Below the pieces are notes generated by a model. It saw only the letters and a program-made list of their open reading frames with translations. It was not told where the DNA came from and did no database searches. The position numbers were made by a program, and so were the translations under genes. This document shows, one piece after another, positions 8,327 to 16,529 of a stretch of DNA of 64,000 nt (position 1 is its first letter; the number at the start of each line of letters is the position of its first letter). The DNA is from Gemmatimonadetes bacterium T265. GTDB lineage: Bacteria; Gemmatimonadota; Gemmatimonadetes; Gemmatimonadales; Gemmatimonadaceae. The stretch is taken from NCBI GenBank assembly GCA_019973575.1, contig BPUI01000002.1:248001-312000 (forward strand), read 5' to 3'.

Positions 8327-9817
8327 ATGCCCGAGCCCGAGACCCCGCCCCGCCTTCGCTTCGCCCCGTCCCCGACCGGCTACCTGCATGTGGGCGGCGC
8401 GCGCACGGCGCTCTTCAACTGGCTGTACGCGAAGCACATGGGCGGGCAGTTCCTGCTCCGCATCGAGGACACGGACAAGGCGCGGAGTACGGACGAGAGC
8501 ACGCGCGCGATCTTCGAGGGGCTGCGCTGGCTGGCGCTCGACTGGGATGAGGAGGTCGTGTACCAGGGCGCGAACCTCGAGCGCCACCAGGCCGACGTCG
8601 ACCGGCTGCTCGCGAGTGGCGCGGCCTACCGCGATTTTATGCCGCAGGAGGCGCTGCAGCAGCGCCGCGCAGACGCCGAGGCGCGCGGGGAGGCGTTCCG
8701 CTTCCGCCGCGAGTGGGCCGAACTGCCGCGCGACGAAGCCGAGCGACGCGCCGCGGCTGGCGACCCGCACGTCGTCCGCTTCCGCGCGCCGCTCGACGGC
8801 GAGACCGCCTGGGACGACCTCGTGCACGGGCGCATCGCGTTCCCGAACAAGGACGTCGAGGACTTCGTCGTCCTGCGCTCCGACCGCACGCCGATCTACA
8901 ACATGGCGGTCGTGAGCGACGACGTCGCGATGGGGATCACGCTCGTCATGCGCGGCGACGACCACATCTCGAACACGCCCAAGCAGATCCTCCTCTACGA
9001 CGCGCTCGGCGCGCCGCTGCCGCGCTTCGCGCACCTGCCGATGATCCACGGCACCGACGGCAAGAAGCTGTCGAAACGCCACGGGGCGACCGCGGTCGGC
9101 GACTACCAGTACCGCGGGATCCTGCCGCAGGCGATGGCCAACTTCCTCGCGCTGTTAGGCTGGAGCCCGGGCCACGACCGCGAGGTCATGACGAAGGCGG
9201 AGCTCGTCGAGCTGTTCTCCCCCGACGGGCTGCTCCGCAAGGCCTCGATCTTCGACCCGCAGAAGCTCGAGTGGATGAACGGACAGCACCTGTCGCTGCT
9301 CCCCCTCGACGAGTTGAAGCCGCGCGTGACCCCGGCGCTCGCCGCCGCGGGGCTCGCGACCGCCGCCGAACTCGACGCGCGCGGGGCGTGGTACGACGCG
9401 CTCCTCGACCAGCTGCGCGTCCGCGCGCGCACGATCGACGACGTTGTGCGACAGGCCGCGCCGTACCTGCGCGACGAGATCACCTACGACGCGGACGCGG
9501 TCGCGAAGCAGTGGCTCAAGGACCCGGCGACCGCGCGCGTCCTCCTCGCCGACGCGCGCGCGGCGCTCGGCGCGCTCCCGGACTGGACGCCCGCGGCGAT
9601 GGAGCCGGCGCTCCGCGCGGCCGCCGAGTCGCACGGCGTGGCCGCCGGCAAGCTCTTCCAGCCGCTCCGGGTTGCGCTGACGGGGCTCACCGTGAGCCCG
9701 GGCATTTTCGACGTGCTCGCCCTGCTCGGCCGCGACCGCTCGCTCGCGCGCGTGGACGCGGCGCTCGCCCGGATCGACGTCGAGACGGCCGCGGCCGGCG
9801 GCCCGCACGCGTCGTAA
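8327..9817 (+). CDS. gltX: Glutamyl-tRNA synthetase
   Basis: Class I aminoacyl-tRNA synthetase that charges tRNA-Glu (and in many bacteria tRNA-Gln for later amidation). The protein is 496 residues, the usual length. The HIGH-type motif appears near the N-terminus in FAPSPTGYLHVGGARTALFN, and the KMSKS-type loop as GKKLSKRHG about residue 250. RIEDTD and YNMAVVSDDVAMGITLVMRG are also family signatures. The alpha-helical anticodon-binding domain follows. The ATG at 8327 is chosen because homology starts just after it; longer in-frame starts would run into the upstream hairpin. The gene sits between tRNA-Ser(GCU) and lexA. A Leu-Gly pair near 9154 is encoded TTA-GGC in the recurrent heptamer. 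Confidence 0.97.
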   Translation: MPEPETPPRLRFAPSPTGYLHVGGARTALFNWLYAKHMGGQFLLRIEDTDKARSTDESTRAIFEGLRWLALDWDEEVVYQGANLERHQADVDRLLASGAAYRDFMPQEALQQRRADAEARGEAFRFRREWAELPRDEAERRAAAGDPHVVRFRAPLDGETAWDDLVHGRIAFPNKDVEDFVVLRSDRTPIYNMAVVSDDVAMGITLVMRGDDHISNTPKQILLYDALGAPLPRFAHLPMIHGTDGKKLSKRHGATAVGDYQYRGILPQAMANFLALLGWSPGHDREVMTKAELVELFSPDGLLRKASIFDPQKLEWMNGQHLSLLPLDELKPRVTPALAAAGLATAAELDARGAWYDALLDQLRVRARTIDDVVRQAAPYLRDEITYDADAVAKQWLKDPATARVLLADARAALGALPDWTPAAMEPALRAAAESHGVAAGKLFQPLRVALTGLTVSPGIFDVLALLGRDRSLARVDAALARIDVETAAAGGPHAS

Positions 9818-9826
9818 ACGTCGGTC

Positions 9827-9855
9827 TTGCCGGGTCGCCCCGGCGTTCGTATCTT
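9827..9855 (+). promoter_or_regulatory. Putative sigma-70-type promoter for lexA
   Basis: TTGCCG (9827-9832), a 17-base spacer, then TATCTT (9850-9855). It starts 9 bases after the gltX stop and is unusually AT-rich for this region. I could not identify a LexA operator with confidence. Confidence 0.5.
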
Positions 9856-9865
9856 CGCGCATTCA

Positions 9866-9916
9866 AGGCCGCCGGTAGCTCCGCGCCGCGCTCTGCGCGG
9901 TTGGGTTCGGCGGCCT
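9866..9916 (+). promoter_or_regulatory. Leader hairpin upstream of lexA
   Basis: AGGCCGCCG (9866-9874) pairs perfectly with CGGCGGCCT (9908-9916), enclosing a second small stem (CCGCG-CTCT-GCGCGG region). The structure ends 18 bases before the lexA ATG and close to its GGAG ribosome site, so it could influence translation; this is inference. Confidence 0.4.
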
Positions 9917-9934
9917 CCTCTCTTGGAGATCGCG

Positions 9935-10582
9935 ATGGCGGAGCCCCTCACGCCGATCGAACGGAAGGTCTATCAGTACCTGATCGACTTCCTCGCCGAG
10001 AACACGTACCAGCCGAGCATCCGCGAAATCGGCTCCCGGTTTCGCATCAAATCGACAAAAACGGTTTCCGACCTGCTGCACGCGCTTACCGAGAAGGGCT
10101 ACATCGAGCGCGACCCGGCCCGCTCGCGCGGCGTCCGGATCATCGGACACCAGGGGCCGGCGGGGATCCAGCCGCTGCCCTACTACGGCCGCGTACACGC
10201 GGGTGAGCCGTCGCTGCTCGCGGAGCACAAGCTCGGGTCGCTGACCTTCGACCGCCGCTTCGTGGCGAGCGACCACACGTTCGTGCTTCGCGTGACTGGC
10301 GACAGCATGATCGGGCGCGGCATCCACGACGGCGACTACGTCCTCGTGACGCCGACGGCGCAGCCCAACGACGGCGACGTCGTCGCGGCCCGCATCGGCG
10401 AGGAGGCAACGATCAAGTCGTACGAAAAGCTGGTCGACGGCATCGTGCTGCATCCGGCGAACCCGGCCGACCGCGAGATTCGCCTGCGGCCGACGGACGA
10501 CTACAGCATCCTCGGGCTCGTGACGGGCGTGTTCCGGCCGTCGGTCGAGCGGGACGTGTTCGAGGGCGCGGTCGCGACCTGA
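9935..10582 (+). CDS. lexA: LexA repressor (SOS regulator, S24 peptidase)
   Basis: Transcriptional repressor of the DNA-damage response that inactivates itself when RecA filaments form. The 215-residue protein has an N-terminal winged helix (residues 5-65: PSIREIGSRFRIKSTKTVSD as the recognition region) and a C-terminal S24 peptidase domain. The self-cleavage bond is Ala89-Gly90 in RVHAGEP. The catalytic dyad is Ser124 (TGDSMIGRGI) and Lys161 (EATIKSYEK). The ATG at 9935 follows GGAG at a normal distance and matches the family start; the longer frame upstream is leader. A bidirectional hairpin terminator follows. It is not obviously in an operon with gltX because a promoter lies between them. 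Confidence 0.95.
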   Translation: MAEPLTPIERKVYQYLIDFLAENTYQPSIREIGSRFRIKSTKTVSDLLHALTEKGYIERDPARSRGVRIIGHQGPAGIQPLPYYGRVHAGEPSLLAEHKLGSLTFDRRFVASDHTFVLRVTGDSMIGRGIHDGDYVLVTPTAQPNDGDVVAARIGEEATIKSYEKLVDGIVLHPANPADREIRLRPTDDYSILGLVTGVFRPSVERDVFEGAVAT

Positions 10583-10600
10583 GAACGGCCGGACGCGTAA

Positions 10601-10634
10601 AGGGGCGGGTGCATCCAACGATGCGCCCGCCCCT
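10601..10634. terminator. Bidirectional hairpin between lexA and the convergent gene
   Basis: AGGGGCGGGTGCAT pairs with ATGCGCCCGCCCCT (14 pairs, one G-T) around CCAACG. It lies 18 bases after the lexA stop and 42 before the convergent gene's stop, the right place to end both transcripts. Confidence 0.7.
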
Positions 10635-10676
10635 CGTCGTTCGTCCGATCGCCGCGAACTGTCGACCGTGGGTCCG

Positions 10677-11621
10677 CTACTGTTGGTGCGACGTCGACGC
10701 GTCGGCCGGGGCGGCCGACTGCTCGCCTTCCGCGGCGAGCTCCGCCGCGCGACGACGCTCGGCGAGACGCTCGTTGCGCTCGCGATCCTTGCGCGCGCGG
10801 ATCTGCTTGACGGCGCCGCGGAAATCGTCCTCGTTCATCGAGCGCTGGGCGTGGTCGAGGATGTCCTGGCGAATGTCACCGAGTCGGCGCGCTTCGACGT
10901 TCGCGACCGGGTTCCCGCGCAGGTTCTGCTGGAACTTGCTCGAGAGCAGCGCGAGCACCGCGTTCGGGACCGCGATCTTGCCGAGGTGGATCGAATGGTC
11001 GTCGATGCCCCACGTTCCGCCCGGGCCCTTGAACGTCCAGTCGCCCGGCTTCCGCTTGCCGGCGGCCATCTCCTGCACGGCAAGGATCGAGTCGCGCGCG
11101 GCGCCGAAGACCTGCGTCAGGACGCTGTCGACGCGCTCTTTGGCCGTTTTCGGCGCGGTCGCGAGGGTGCCGGGACGCGTCCAGAGCGCCGGATCGCGGT
11201 ACTCGGGCTGAATTCCCTGCCCGGCGCCGCCGTTGCCGACCACCGCGCCGGTGCCGCCGACGTCGGTGGACGGGGCGCCGCGCGTGATCGGCGGCAGCAC
11301 GCTCGGTACCGCGCGCGGCGCGACGAGGGGACGGGAGCGGGCCGGGGTCGCGCTGAGCGGCCGACCGTCGCCGCCGCTCCGGCCCGCGACCGACGGGCCC
11401 TGCGCGCGCGGCGCCTGCACGAAAGCGATGCGCTCCGGCGCCGGCGCGGCACGGCGCGGCACGCGGTCGGTCCATCGATAGCCGCGCGTCAGCGCCGCGA
11501 CGAACGCGCCGAAGAGCAACGCGTTGACGCCGACCGAGGCGAGCAGCGCCGCCGCGGGACGCCGGCCGCGCGCGCGCGTTGCGTCGTCCGGCGAACCGGC
11601 CCCTCGCTGGATCGAGAGCAT
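10677..11621 (-). CDS. Unknown single-pass membrane protein with Pro-rich linker
   Basis: I do not recognise this family. The 314-residue protein has a short basic N-terminus, one membrane segment (AALLASVGVNALLFGAFVAAL, about residues 23-43), then a long Pro/Ala/Arg/Gly-rich linker to about residue 135. A conserved-looking globular part follows (TLATAPKTAKERVDSVLTQV, GDWTFKGPGGTWGIDDHSIH). The C-terminus is a charged helical tail (QIRARKDRERNERLAERRRA). The layout, an inner-membrane anchor with a long spacer and periplasmic domain, resembles TonB-like architecture, but no TonB motif is visible. It converges on lexA and lies downstream of the fumarylacetoacetase-family gene on the same strand, 52 bases apart. 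Confidence 0.65.
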   Translation of the reverse strand: MLSIQRGAGSPDDATRARGRRPAAALLASVGVNALLFGAFVAALTRGYRWTDRVPRRAAPAPERIAFVQAPRAQGPSVAGRSGGDGRPLSATPARSRPLVAPRAVPSVLPPITRGAPSTDVGGTGAVVGNGGAGQGIQPEYRDPALWTRPGTLATAPKTAKERVDSVLTQVFGAARDSILAVQEMAAGKRKPGDWTFKGPGGTWGIDDHSIHLGKIAVPNAVLALLSSKFQQNLRGNPVANVEARRLGDIRQDILDHAQRSMNEDDFRGAVKQIRARKDRERNERLAERRRAAELAAEGEQSAAPADASTSHQQ

Positions 11622-11673
11622 GGCGGACGGCTACCCCGCCGTGGGATGAAAGGGTCCCGACGCGTGCGGCACG

Positions 11674-12303
11674 TCAACCAACGGCGGCGACGACGGGATT
11701 ACTGACCGTACTGTGCCCGACGATCTCGACCTCGACCACGTCCCCCGGGGCGAGCGGCCCGACGCCGGCAGGAGTCCCCGTCGCGACGAGATCGCCCGGT
11801 TCGAGCGTCATCACCCGCGAGATATAGGCGAGGAGCGTCGGGATCGCGAACGCCATGTCGCGCGCAGTCCCGCACTGCCGCTCGACGCCGTTGACGCGCG
11901 TGACGACGGTGAGCGCGGAGAGGTCGTCGGGCGCCGGCGACTCGAGGCCCAGGGGGCAAAAGGTGTCGAACCATTTCGCGCGGGTCCACTGTGGCTCGGC
12001 CTTCTGGAGGTCGCGCGCACTCACGTCGTTCAGCGCAACGACGCCGCGGACCGCGCGCGAGGCGGTCTCCTCGTCGGCGCGCCGGAGCCGCGTGCCGATC
12101 ACGACGCCGATCTCGCCCTCGTAGTCGACGTGCGTGCTCTCGGGCGGAAGCTCGATCGCCGCGCCGGACGGGATCACGCTCGACGGCGGCTTGAGAAAGA
12201 GGAGCGGGCGCTCCGGCATGTCGTTGCCGAGCTCGCGGGCGTGCTCCAGATAGTTGCGCCCGACGCAGACGATCTTGCCGGGGCGAGCTGGGACTGCGGA
12301 CAT
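11674..12303 (-). CDS. Fumarylacetoacetate hydrolase family protein
   Basis: A compact 209-residue member of the FAH superfamily, which contains fumarylpyruvate hydrolases, acylpyruvases, oxaloacetate decarboxylases and hydroxyhepta-dienedioate isomerases. The fold is shown by the start KIVCVGRNYLEHARELGN, the metal-binding YEGEIGVVIG, ALNDVSARDLQ with the third acidic ligand region, KWFDTFCPLG, and GDLVATGTPAGVGP near the end. All these are normal for a Mg-dependent single-domain member acting in the cytoplasm on short acylpyruvates. The precise substrate cannot be chosen from sequence. It is not clearly in an operon with the helicase gene upstream (185 bases between). Confidence 0.85.
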   Translation of the reverse strand: MSAVPARPGKIVCVGRNYLEHARELGNDMPERPLLFLKPPSSVIPSGAAIELPPESTHVDYEGEIGVVIGTRLRRADEETASRAVRGVVALNDVSARDLQKAEPQWTRAKWFDTFCPLGLESPAPDDLSALTVVTRVNGVERQCGTARDMAFAIPTLLAYISRVMTLEPGDLVATGTPAGVGPLAPGDVVEVEIVGHSTVSNPVVAAVG

Positions 12304-12488
12304 GAAAGAGAACGAGGGTCTGACGGCGAGACGTCGGGCGGTCCGGGAACGTTTACGCGCGCACGTACCGTGTGCAGATCGTCAAGAGAATCATACGCGC
12401 GCTCGACGTGCGGCGGCCGGCAACGCGCGGGCTGGCGCGCCCGGAACGAGGGTCGCGGAAGCGACGAGGACGAACGGGGGCGTCCAGA

Positions 12489-15197
12489 TCACGACGCCGC
12501 GGCCGGGGCGGCGGTAGTCTCGCGACGCGGCCGCTCGTCGGCGGCCGGCGCGCGCCCGCGGTAGAACGCCTCGATGCTCGCGAGCGCGCGCGCCCACGGC
12601 GCGACCACGCGCGCCGCGGGCGGCAGGCCGGCGAGCAGGTCGCGGCCGTAACCCTTGGTCACCGCGCGCGAGTCGGAGAGCACGACCACGCCGCGGTCCG
12701 CCGCCGTGCGGACGAGCCGGCCGAAGCCCTGCTTCAGCCGCAGCGCCGCGTGGGGGAGCATGTAGTCGCGGAAGCTGTCGCCGCCGCGCGCCTCGATAGC
12801 CTCGCAGTGCGCGGCGGTCACCGGCTCGCTCGGCACGCGGAAGGGGAGCTTGGCGATTACCATCGCCCGCAGCGCGTCGCCCGGGACGTCGACGCCCTCC
12901 CAGAACGTCGCGGTGCCTAACAAGACCGCGCGGCCGCTCTCGCGGAAGCGGCGGAGCAGGGCGTCGCGGCCGTCCTCGCCGTGCACCAGGAGGGGCCAGC
13001 GGCGGTCGGCGCCGCGCGCGCGCAACTCGTCGGCCGCGGCGCGCACGTCCTTGTGGCTCGTAAAGAGGACGAACGCCCCGCCGTCGCTCGCCGCGCAGAG
13101 GTCGAGCGTGTGGCGCACGACGGCGAGCAGGTGCCGCCCGGGGTCGGTGTTGGGCGCGGGCGTGTCGGTCGGGACGACGAGGAGCGCCTGGCGCGGGTAG
13201 TCGAACGGCGAGGGCAGCGCCGCGGTGCGCGGCGCGAAGTCGGGGCGCGTGAGGCCGAGCCGCCCGGCGAGGAAGGCGAACGCGTCGCCGTCCGACGATG
13301 CGTCGGGCGCGCCACGGACGTCGGGCGCGCCACGGACGTCGGCCGCGCGCGCCGGCGTCACGCCCTGCTCGGCCGCGCGGTCGAGGCGGTGGTCGCCGCG
13401 CGGGCGCGTGGCGAGCGTCGCGCTCGTGAGCACCGCCGTCTCGACGCGCTTGAAAAGGTCCTCGCGCAGAATCGGCGCGAGGTCGAGCGGCACGCTCGAG
13501 ACCACCACGTTGCGCTCCTTGCCGCGCAGCTCGACCCAGCGGACCGTCCCGTTGCGGTCGGCGGCCTTGGGCTTGAGCGCGCGCCCGAGCCCGTCGCCCG
13601 CGGCCTGCAGGCGCTTCGCGACGGCGCGGACCTCGCCCAGCAGCGGCGCGAGCGCCTCGAGCCGGCGCTCGTCGGTCTCGAGGCGCTCGCGCACGAGCCG
13701 CAGTCCCTCGTGCAGCAACTCGACCTCGCCTAACAGTTCGTCGAGCGCGAGGGCGAGCCCGCCCTCCCACACCGGGTCGCGCGCGAACGCGTCGGTGAGG
13801 CGGATGACCGGCTGCCCCTGCCGCTCGCACCACGTCTGCAGCAGGTCGAACACGAGGTCCGCCCGGTCGCGCGCCGCGTGCGCCGACGGGACGAGCCGCG
13901 ATTGTACTAGTTCGAGGCTCGCGACGCTCAACAGGTCGGTCGAGGCGGCAAGCTTGGCGACGAGCGCCGAGAGGAGCCCTTTCCCCTTGCGGTCGAGACG
14001 CCCGAACGCGCGCTGCAGGGCGCGGCGGGTGACCGAGGTGCCGAGGTGCGCGGCGGCGGCGTCCTCGAGGTGGTGGCCCTCGTCGACGACCAGCCGCTTG
14101 TAGGCGGGGAGCACGGCCGCGTCGTCCCAGTTGCCGGTCGTGCGGCGCACCGCGACATCGCTCAGCAGCAGGTGGTGGTTGACGACGATCACGTCGGCCT
14201 GCGCGGCCTCGCGCCGGGCCTTGAACAGGAAGCACTTCTCGAAGTGCGGGCAGCGCGTGCGCGTGCAGAGGTCGGGCTCGGCCGAGACCTCGTCCCACAC
14301 CTCGGGCCGCGGCGGCGTCGGCAGGTCGGCGAGCGAGCCGTCGCCCGTGCGCTCCGCCCAAGCCGCGAGCGTGCCTAACTCCGCCCGCATGCCCGCCTCG
14401 AAGAGTGCGGCGCCGCCCGCCGTCGCCTGTTCGAGCCGCGCGAGGCAGAGATAGTTGCGCCAGCCCTTGAGCAGGGCGTAGCGCACCGGCTGGTCGGTGA
14501 GCGCGTCGGCGAGGAACGGCAGGTCCTTGCCGACGAGTTGCTCCTGCAAGGCGATCGTCGCCGTCGAGACCACGGTGCGCTCGGCCGCCGCCGCGGCCCA
14601 CCGGAGCGCGGGGACGAGGTAGCCCATCGACTTCCCGACGCCGGTGCCCGCCTCCAGCAGCCCGACGCCGCCGTCGTTGTAGAGCGCGGTGACCGCGTCG
14701 GCGAGGGCGCGCTGGCTCGGGCGGTCCTCGTAGCGGCGCATGTGCGCGGCGATGAGGCCGTCGGGTCCGAGGTCGTGCGAGACGGCCTCGGGGTCGAGGG
14801 CCGCGTGTGCGTTGCGCGGGACCTCGACGACGACGTAGAGCTCGGTCGCGTCGTTGTCGACGATGCCGAAGCCGATCCCGTTCCCGTAGACGCGCGCGGC
14901 GACGTCCATGTCCGGCCCCGACGGCTCGAGCAGCCCGCTCGGGTGGTTGTGGACCAGCATCTCGCCGCGCTCGGCGAATCCGGGGAGCGCGAGCACGCTC
15001 CGCACGTCGCCCCGCGCGACGACGCGCGCCGCGCGCACGACGCCGCCCTCGTCGACGGTGCACGCGAAGCAGACCTCGCGGCCGCCGGCGAGCTTGATCG
15101 CGGCGCGCACGGCGGCGGCGGCCGGGCGCGCGAGGCGGCCGTCGGTCGAGACTGGGAGGGGAAAGGTGGAGAGGACCACGGGCGGGGGAGGCGACAC
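12489..15197 (-). CDS. DinG-type Fe-S helicase fused to an N-terminal JAMM/RadC-like domain
   Basis: A 902-residue two-part protein. Residues about 1-130 resemble a JAMM/RadC (MPN+) domain: the metal motif appears as HNHPSG (83-88) with PSGPDMD after it. From about 160 the protein is an XPD/DinG superfamily 2 helicase: Walker A GTGVGKS (about 184-190), Fe-S cysteines at about 251, 311, 316 and 322 (CLARLEQ, CTRTRCPHFEKC), a DEGHH box (about 372) where DEAH is usual, and late motifs VLLGTATFWEGVDVPGD and KQGFGRLVRT. It should unwind DNA 5'-3' in repair or R-loop processing. An 18-bp direct repeat (13302-13337) duplicates DVRGAP in a linker. It follows the exported GATase-like gene by 42 bases. 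Confidence 0.87.
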   Translation of the reverse strand: MSPPPPVVLSTFPLPVSTDGRLARPAAAAVRAAIKLAGGREVCFACTVDEGGVVRAARVVARGDVRSVLALPGFAERGEMLVHNHPSGLLEPSGPDMDVAARVYGNGIGFGIVDNDATELYVVVEVPRNAHAALDPEAVSHDLGPDGLIAAHMRRYEDRPSQRALADAVTALYNDGGVGLLEAGTGVGKSMGYLVPALRWAAAAAERTVVSTATIALQEQLVGKDLPFLADALTDQPVRYALLKGWRNYLCLARLEQATAGGAALFEAGMRAELGTLAAWAERTGDGSLADLPTPPRPEVWDEVSAEPDLCTRTRCPHFEKCFLFKARREAAQADVIVVNHHLLLSDVAVRRTTGNWDDAAVLPAYKRLVVDEGHHLEDAAAAHLGTSVTRRALQRAFGRLDRKGKGLLSALVAKLAASTDLLSVASLELVQSRLVPSAHAARDRADLVFDLLQTWCERQGQPVIRLTDAFARDPVWEGGLALALDELLGEVELLHEGLRLVRERLETDERRLEALAPLLGEVRAVAKRLQAAGDGLGRALKPKAADRNGTVRWVELRGKERNVVVSSVPLDLAPILREDLFKRVETAVLTSATLATRPRGDHRLDRAAEQGVTPARAADVRGAPDVRGAPDASSDGDAFAFLAGRLGLTRPDFAPRTAALPSPFDYPRQALLVVPTDTPAPNTDPGRHLLAVVRHTLDLCAASDGGAFVLFTSHKDVRAAADELRARGADRRWPLLVHGEDGRDALLRRFRESGRAVLLGTATFWEGVDVPGDALRAMVIAKLPFRVPSEPVTAAHCEAIEARGGDSFRDYMLPHAALRLKQGFGRLVRTAADRGVVVLSDSRAVTKGYGRDLLAGLPPAARVVAPWARALASIEAFYRGRAPAADERPRRETTAAPAAAS

Positions 15198-15239
15198 CCA
15201 AGATACACCGAAAGGTGCGCGAGAACTCGGCCCCAGCCG

Positions 15240-16526
15240 TCAGGTCTTCCGCGGCTTCTTCTTCGCCGCCGGGAACAGCACGTTGTTGAGGATCAGCCGG
15301 TATCCGGGCGAGTCTGGGTGGAGCGCGAGGTCCGTCGGCGCCGACCCGATCGCGTGCTGCGGGTCTTCCGGGTCGTGCCCGCCGAGAAACGTCCACGCGC
15401 CCTTGCCGTAGTCGCCGTGGATGTACTTCACCCACGGCGCGCCGTCCTCGATGGCGAGCACCGTCACGCCCGGCTTCACGGTCGCCTTCGTGAACGACGT
15501 CGTCACGCCGTAGAAGTCCGGGATGCTCGTCCGGTGGTCCTGGACGAGCATCGACGCGACCGGGTCGAACTTGGCCGAGAAGGCGAAGAGCTGGAACGTG
15601 CCTAACGGCTGCCGGTGGCCCGGGACGTTCACCTGGTGGCCGTCGATGTCGGAGAGCGCGGTGACGAACGGCGGCGCGAGGTGCGCGTTCTGGAAGGCGA
15701 ACGAGCGCGCCCAGAGCATCTTGCGGTCCGCGTCCGGGTCCGGGGGCGGACCGCCCGCGGCGGCGCTCGCGAAGTCGACGTTCTCGCCGGCGATCGCGAG
15801 GTCCAGCGACTCCGTCGCGCCGCACATCGCGAACAGGAACCCGCCGTTCTCGACGTAGGTCCGGATCCGCTCGGCGACGGCCTTCTTGAGCGCCGGGATC
15901 GACGCGTAGTGGTGCCGCTCGGCGGCGGCGAGCAGGACCGCGTGCTGTTCGCGGTACCACGGCGCGGCCGAGTAGGCGAGGGCGAGCTTGTTCTGCTGGC
16001 CGGTGAAGTCCTCGTGGAACAGGTGCACCCATTCGTACTTGCCTAACGTCCCGGCGAGGACGTCGTCGTCCCACACCTTGTCGAACGGGATGCCGGCGTA
16101 GGTGAGCGCGAGCGTGACGGCGTCGTCCCAGGGCTGCGCGCCCGGCGGGGTGTAGATCGCGACGCGCGGCGCGCGCTCGAGCGGCACCGCGTCCATGTTG
16201 CCGCCGGCGACCTCGCGCCGGACGTCGGCGACCTGCGTCGCGTCCTCGGGCTCGACGCTCACGCCGGCGACCGCCGCGCGGCGCCGCAGCTCCGGGAGGT
16301 CCGGGATGAAGAACGCGCCGCCGCGGTAGTTGAGCAGCCACTCGGCCTTCTGCCCGTCCTTGAGCGCGCCGTAGACGAGGCCGTAAGCGCGCAGGTGGTT
16401 GCGCTGCGCGTCGTCCATCGGGACGAGCAGGGACTGCGCCCCGGCGCGGGCGGCCGCGAGCGCGGCGAGCGCGGCGAGCGCGGCGAGCGCGGCGCCGAGC
16501 GCGCGGGGGATGCGGCGTGGGGTCAT
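15240..16526 (-). CDS. Exported protein with GATase-like fold (labelled 'asparagine synthetase B' in relatives)
   Basis: A 428-residue secreted protein. The signal peptide has a basic start (MTPRRIPR), a very repetitive hydrophobic core (LAALAALAALAA) and a cleavage site near ARAGA-Q. The mature part has LLVPMDDAQRNHLRAYGLVY and WLLNYRGGAFFIPD, then PPGAQPWDDAVTLALTYAGIPFDKVWDDD, and GGFLFAMCGATESLDLAI, which looks like the nucleophile-elbow region of a class I glutamine-amidotransferase-like (ThuA/Flagellin-like) fold. Relatives in Bacteroidota and Gemmatimonadota carry the database name 'asparagine synthetase B', but I see no synthetase domain, so that name is probably misleading. Gene order with DUF4159 (a related fold) and DUF4175 suggests one envelope-related operon. 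Confidence 0.65.
   Translation of the reverse strand: MTPRRIPRALGAALAALAALAALAAARAGAQSLLVPMDDAQRNHLRAYGLVYGALKDGQKAEWLLNYRGGAFFIPDLPELRRRAAVAGVSVEPEDATQVADVRREVAGGNMDAVPLERAPRVAIYTPPGAQPWDDAVTLALTYAGIPFDKVWDDDVLAGTLGKYEWVHLFHEDFTGQQNKLALAYSAAPWYREQHAVLLAAAERHHYASIPALKKAVAERIRTYVENGGFLFAMCGATESLDLAIAGENVDFASAAAGGPPPDPDADRKMLWARSFAFQNAHLAPPFVTALSDIDGHQVNVPGHRQPLGTFQLFAFSAKFDPVASMLVQDHRTSIPDFYGVTTSFTKATVKPGVTVLAIEDGAPWVKYIHGDYGKGAWTFLGGHDPEDPQHAIGSAPTDLALHPDSPGYRLILNNVLFPAAKKKPRKT
16456..16491 (-). repeat. Four tandem 9-bp repeats inside the signal-peptide codons
   Basis: Four perfect copies of GCGAGCGCG (plus strand) encode the repeated LAA units of the hydrophobic core. Slippage would change core length by three residues without breaking the frame. 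Confidence 0.85.
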
Positions 16527-16529
16527 ACG

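Noticed and set aside
15240..16526. Genuine asparagine synthetase
   Set aside because: There is a signal peptide and no amidotransferase-plus-synthetase layout; only the database label suggests it.
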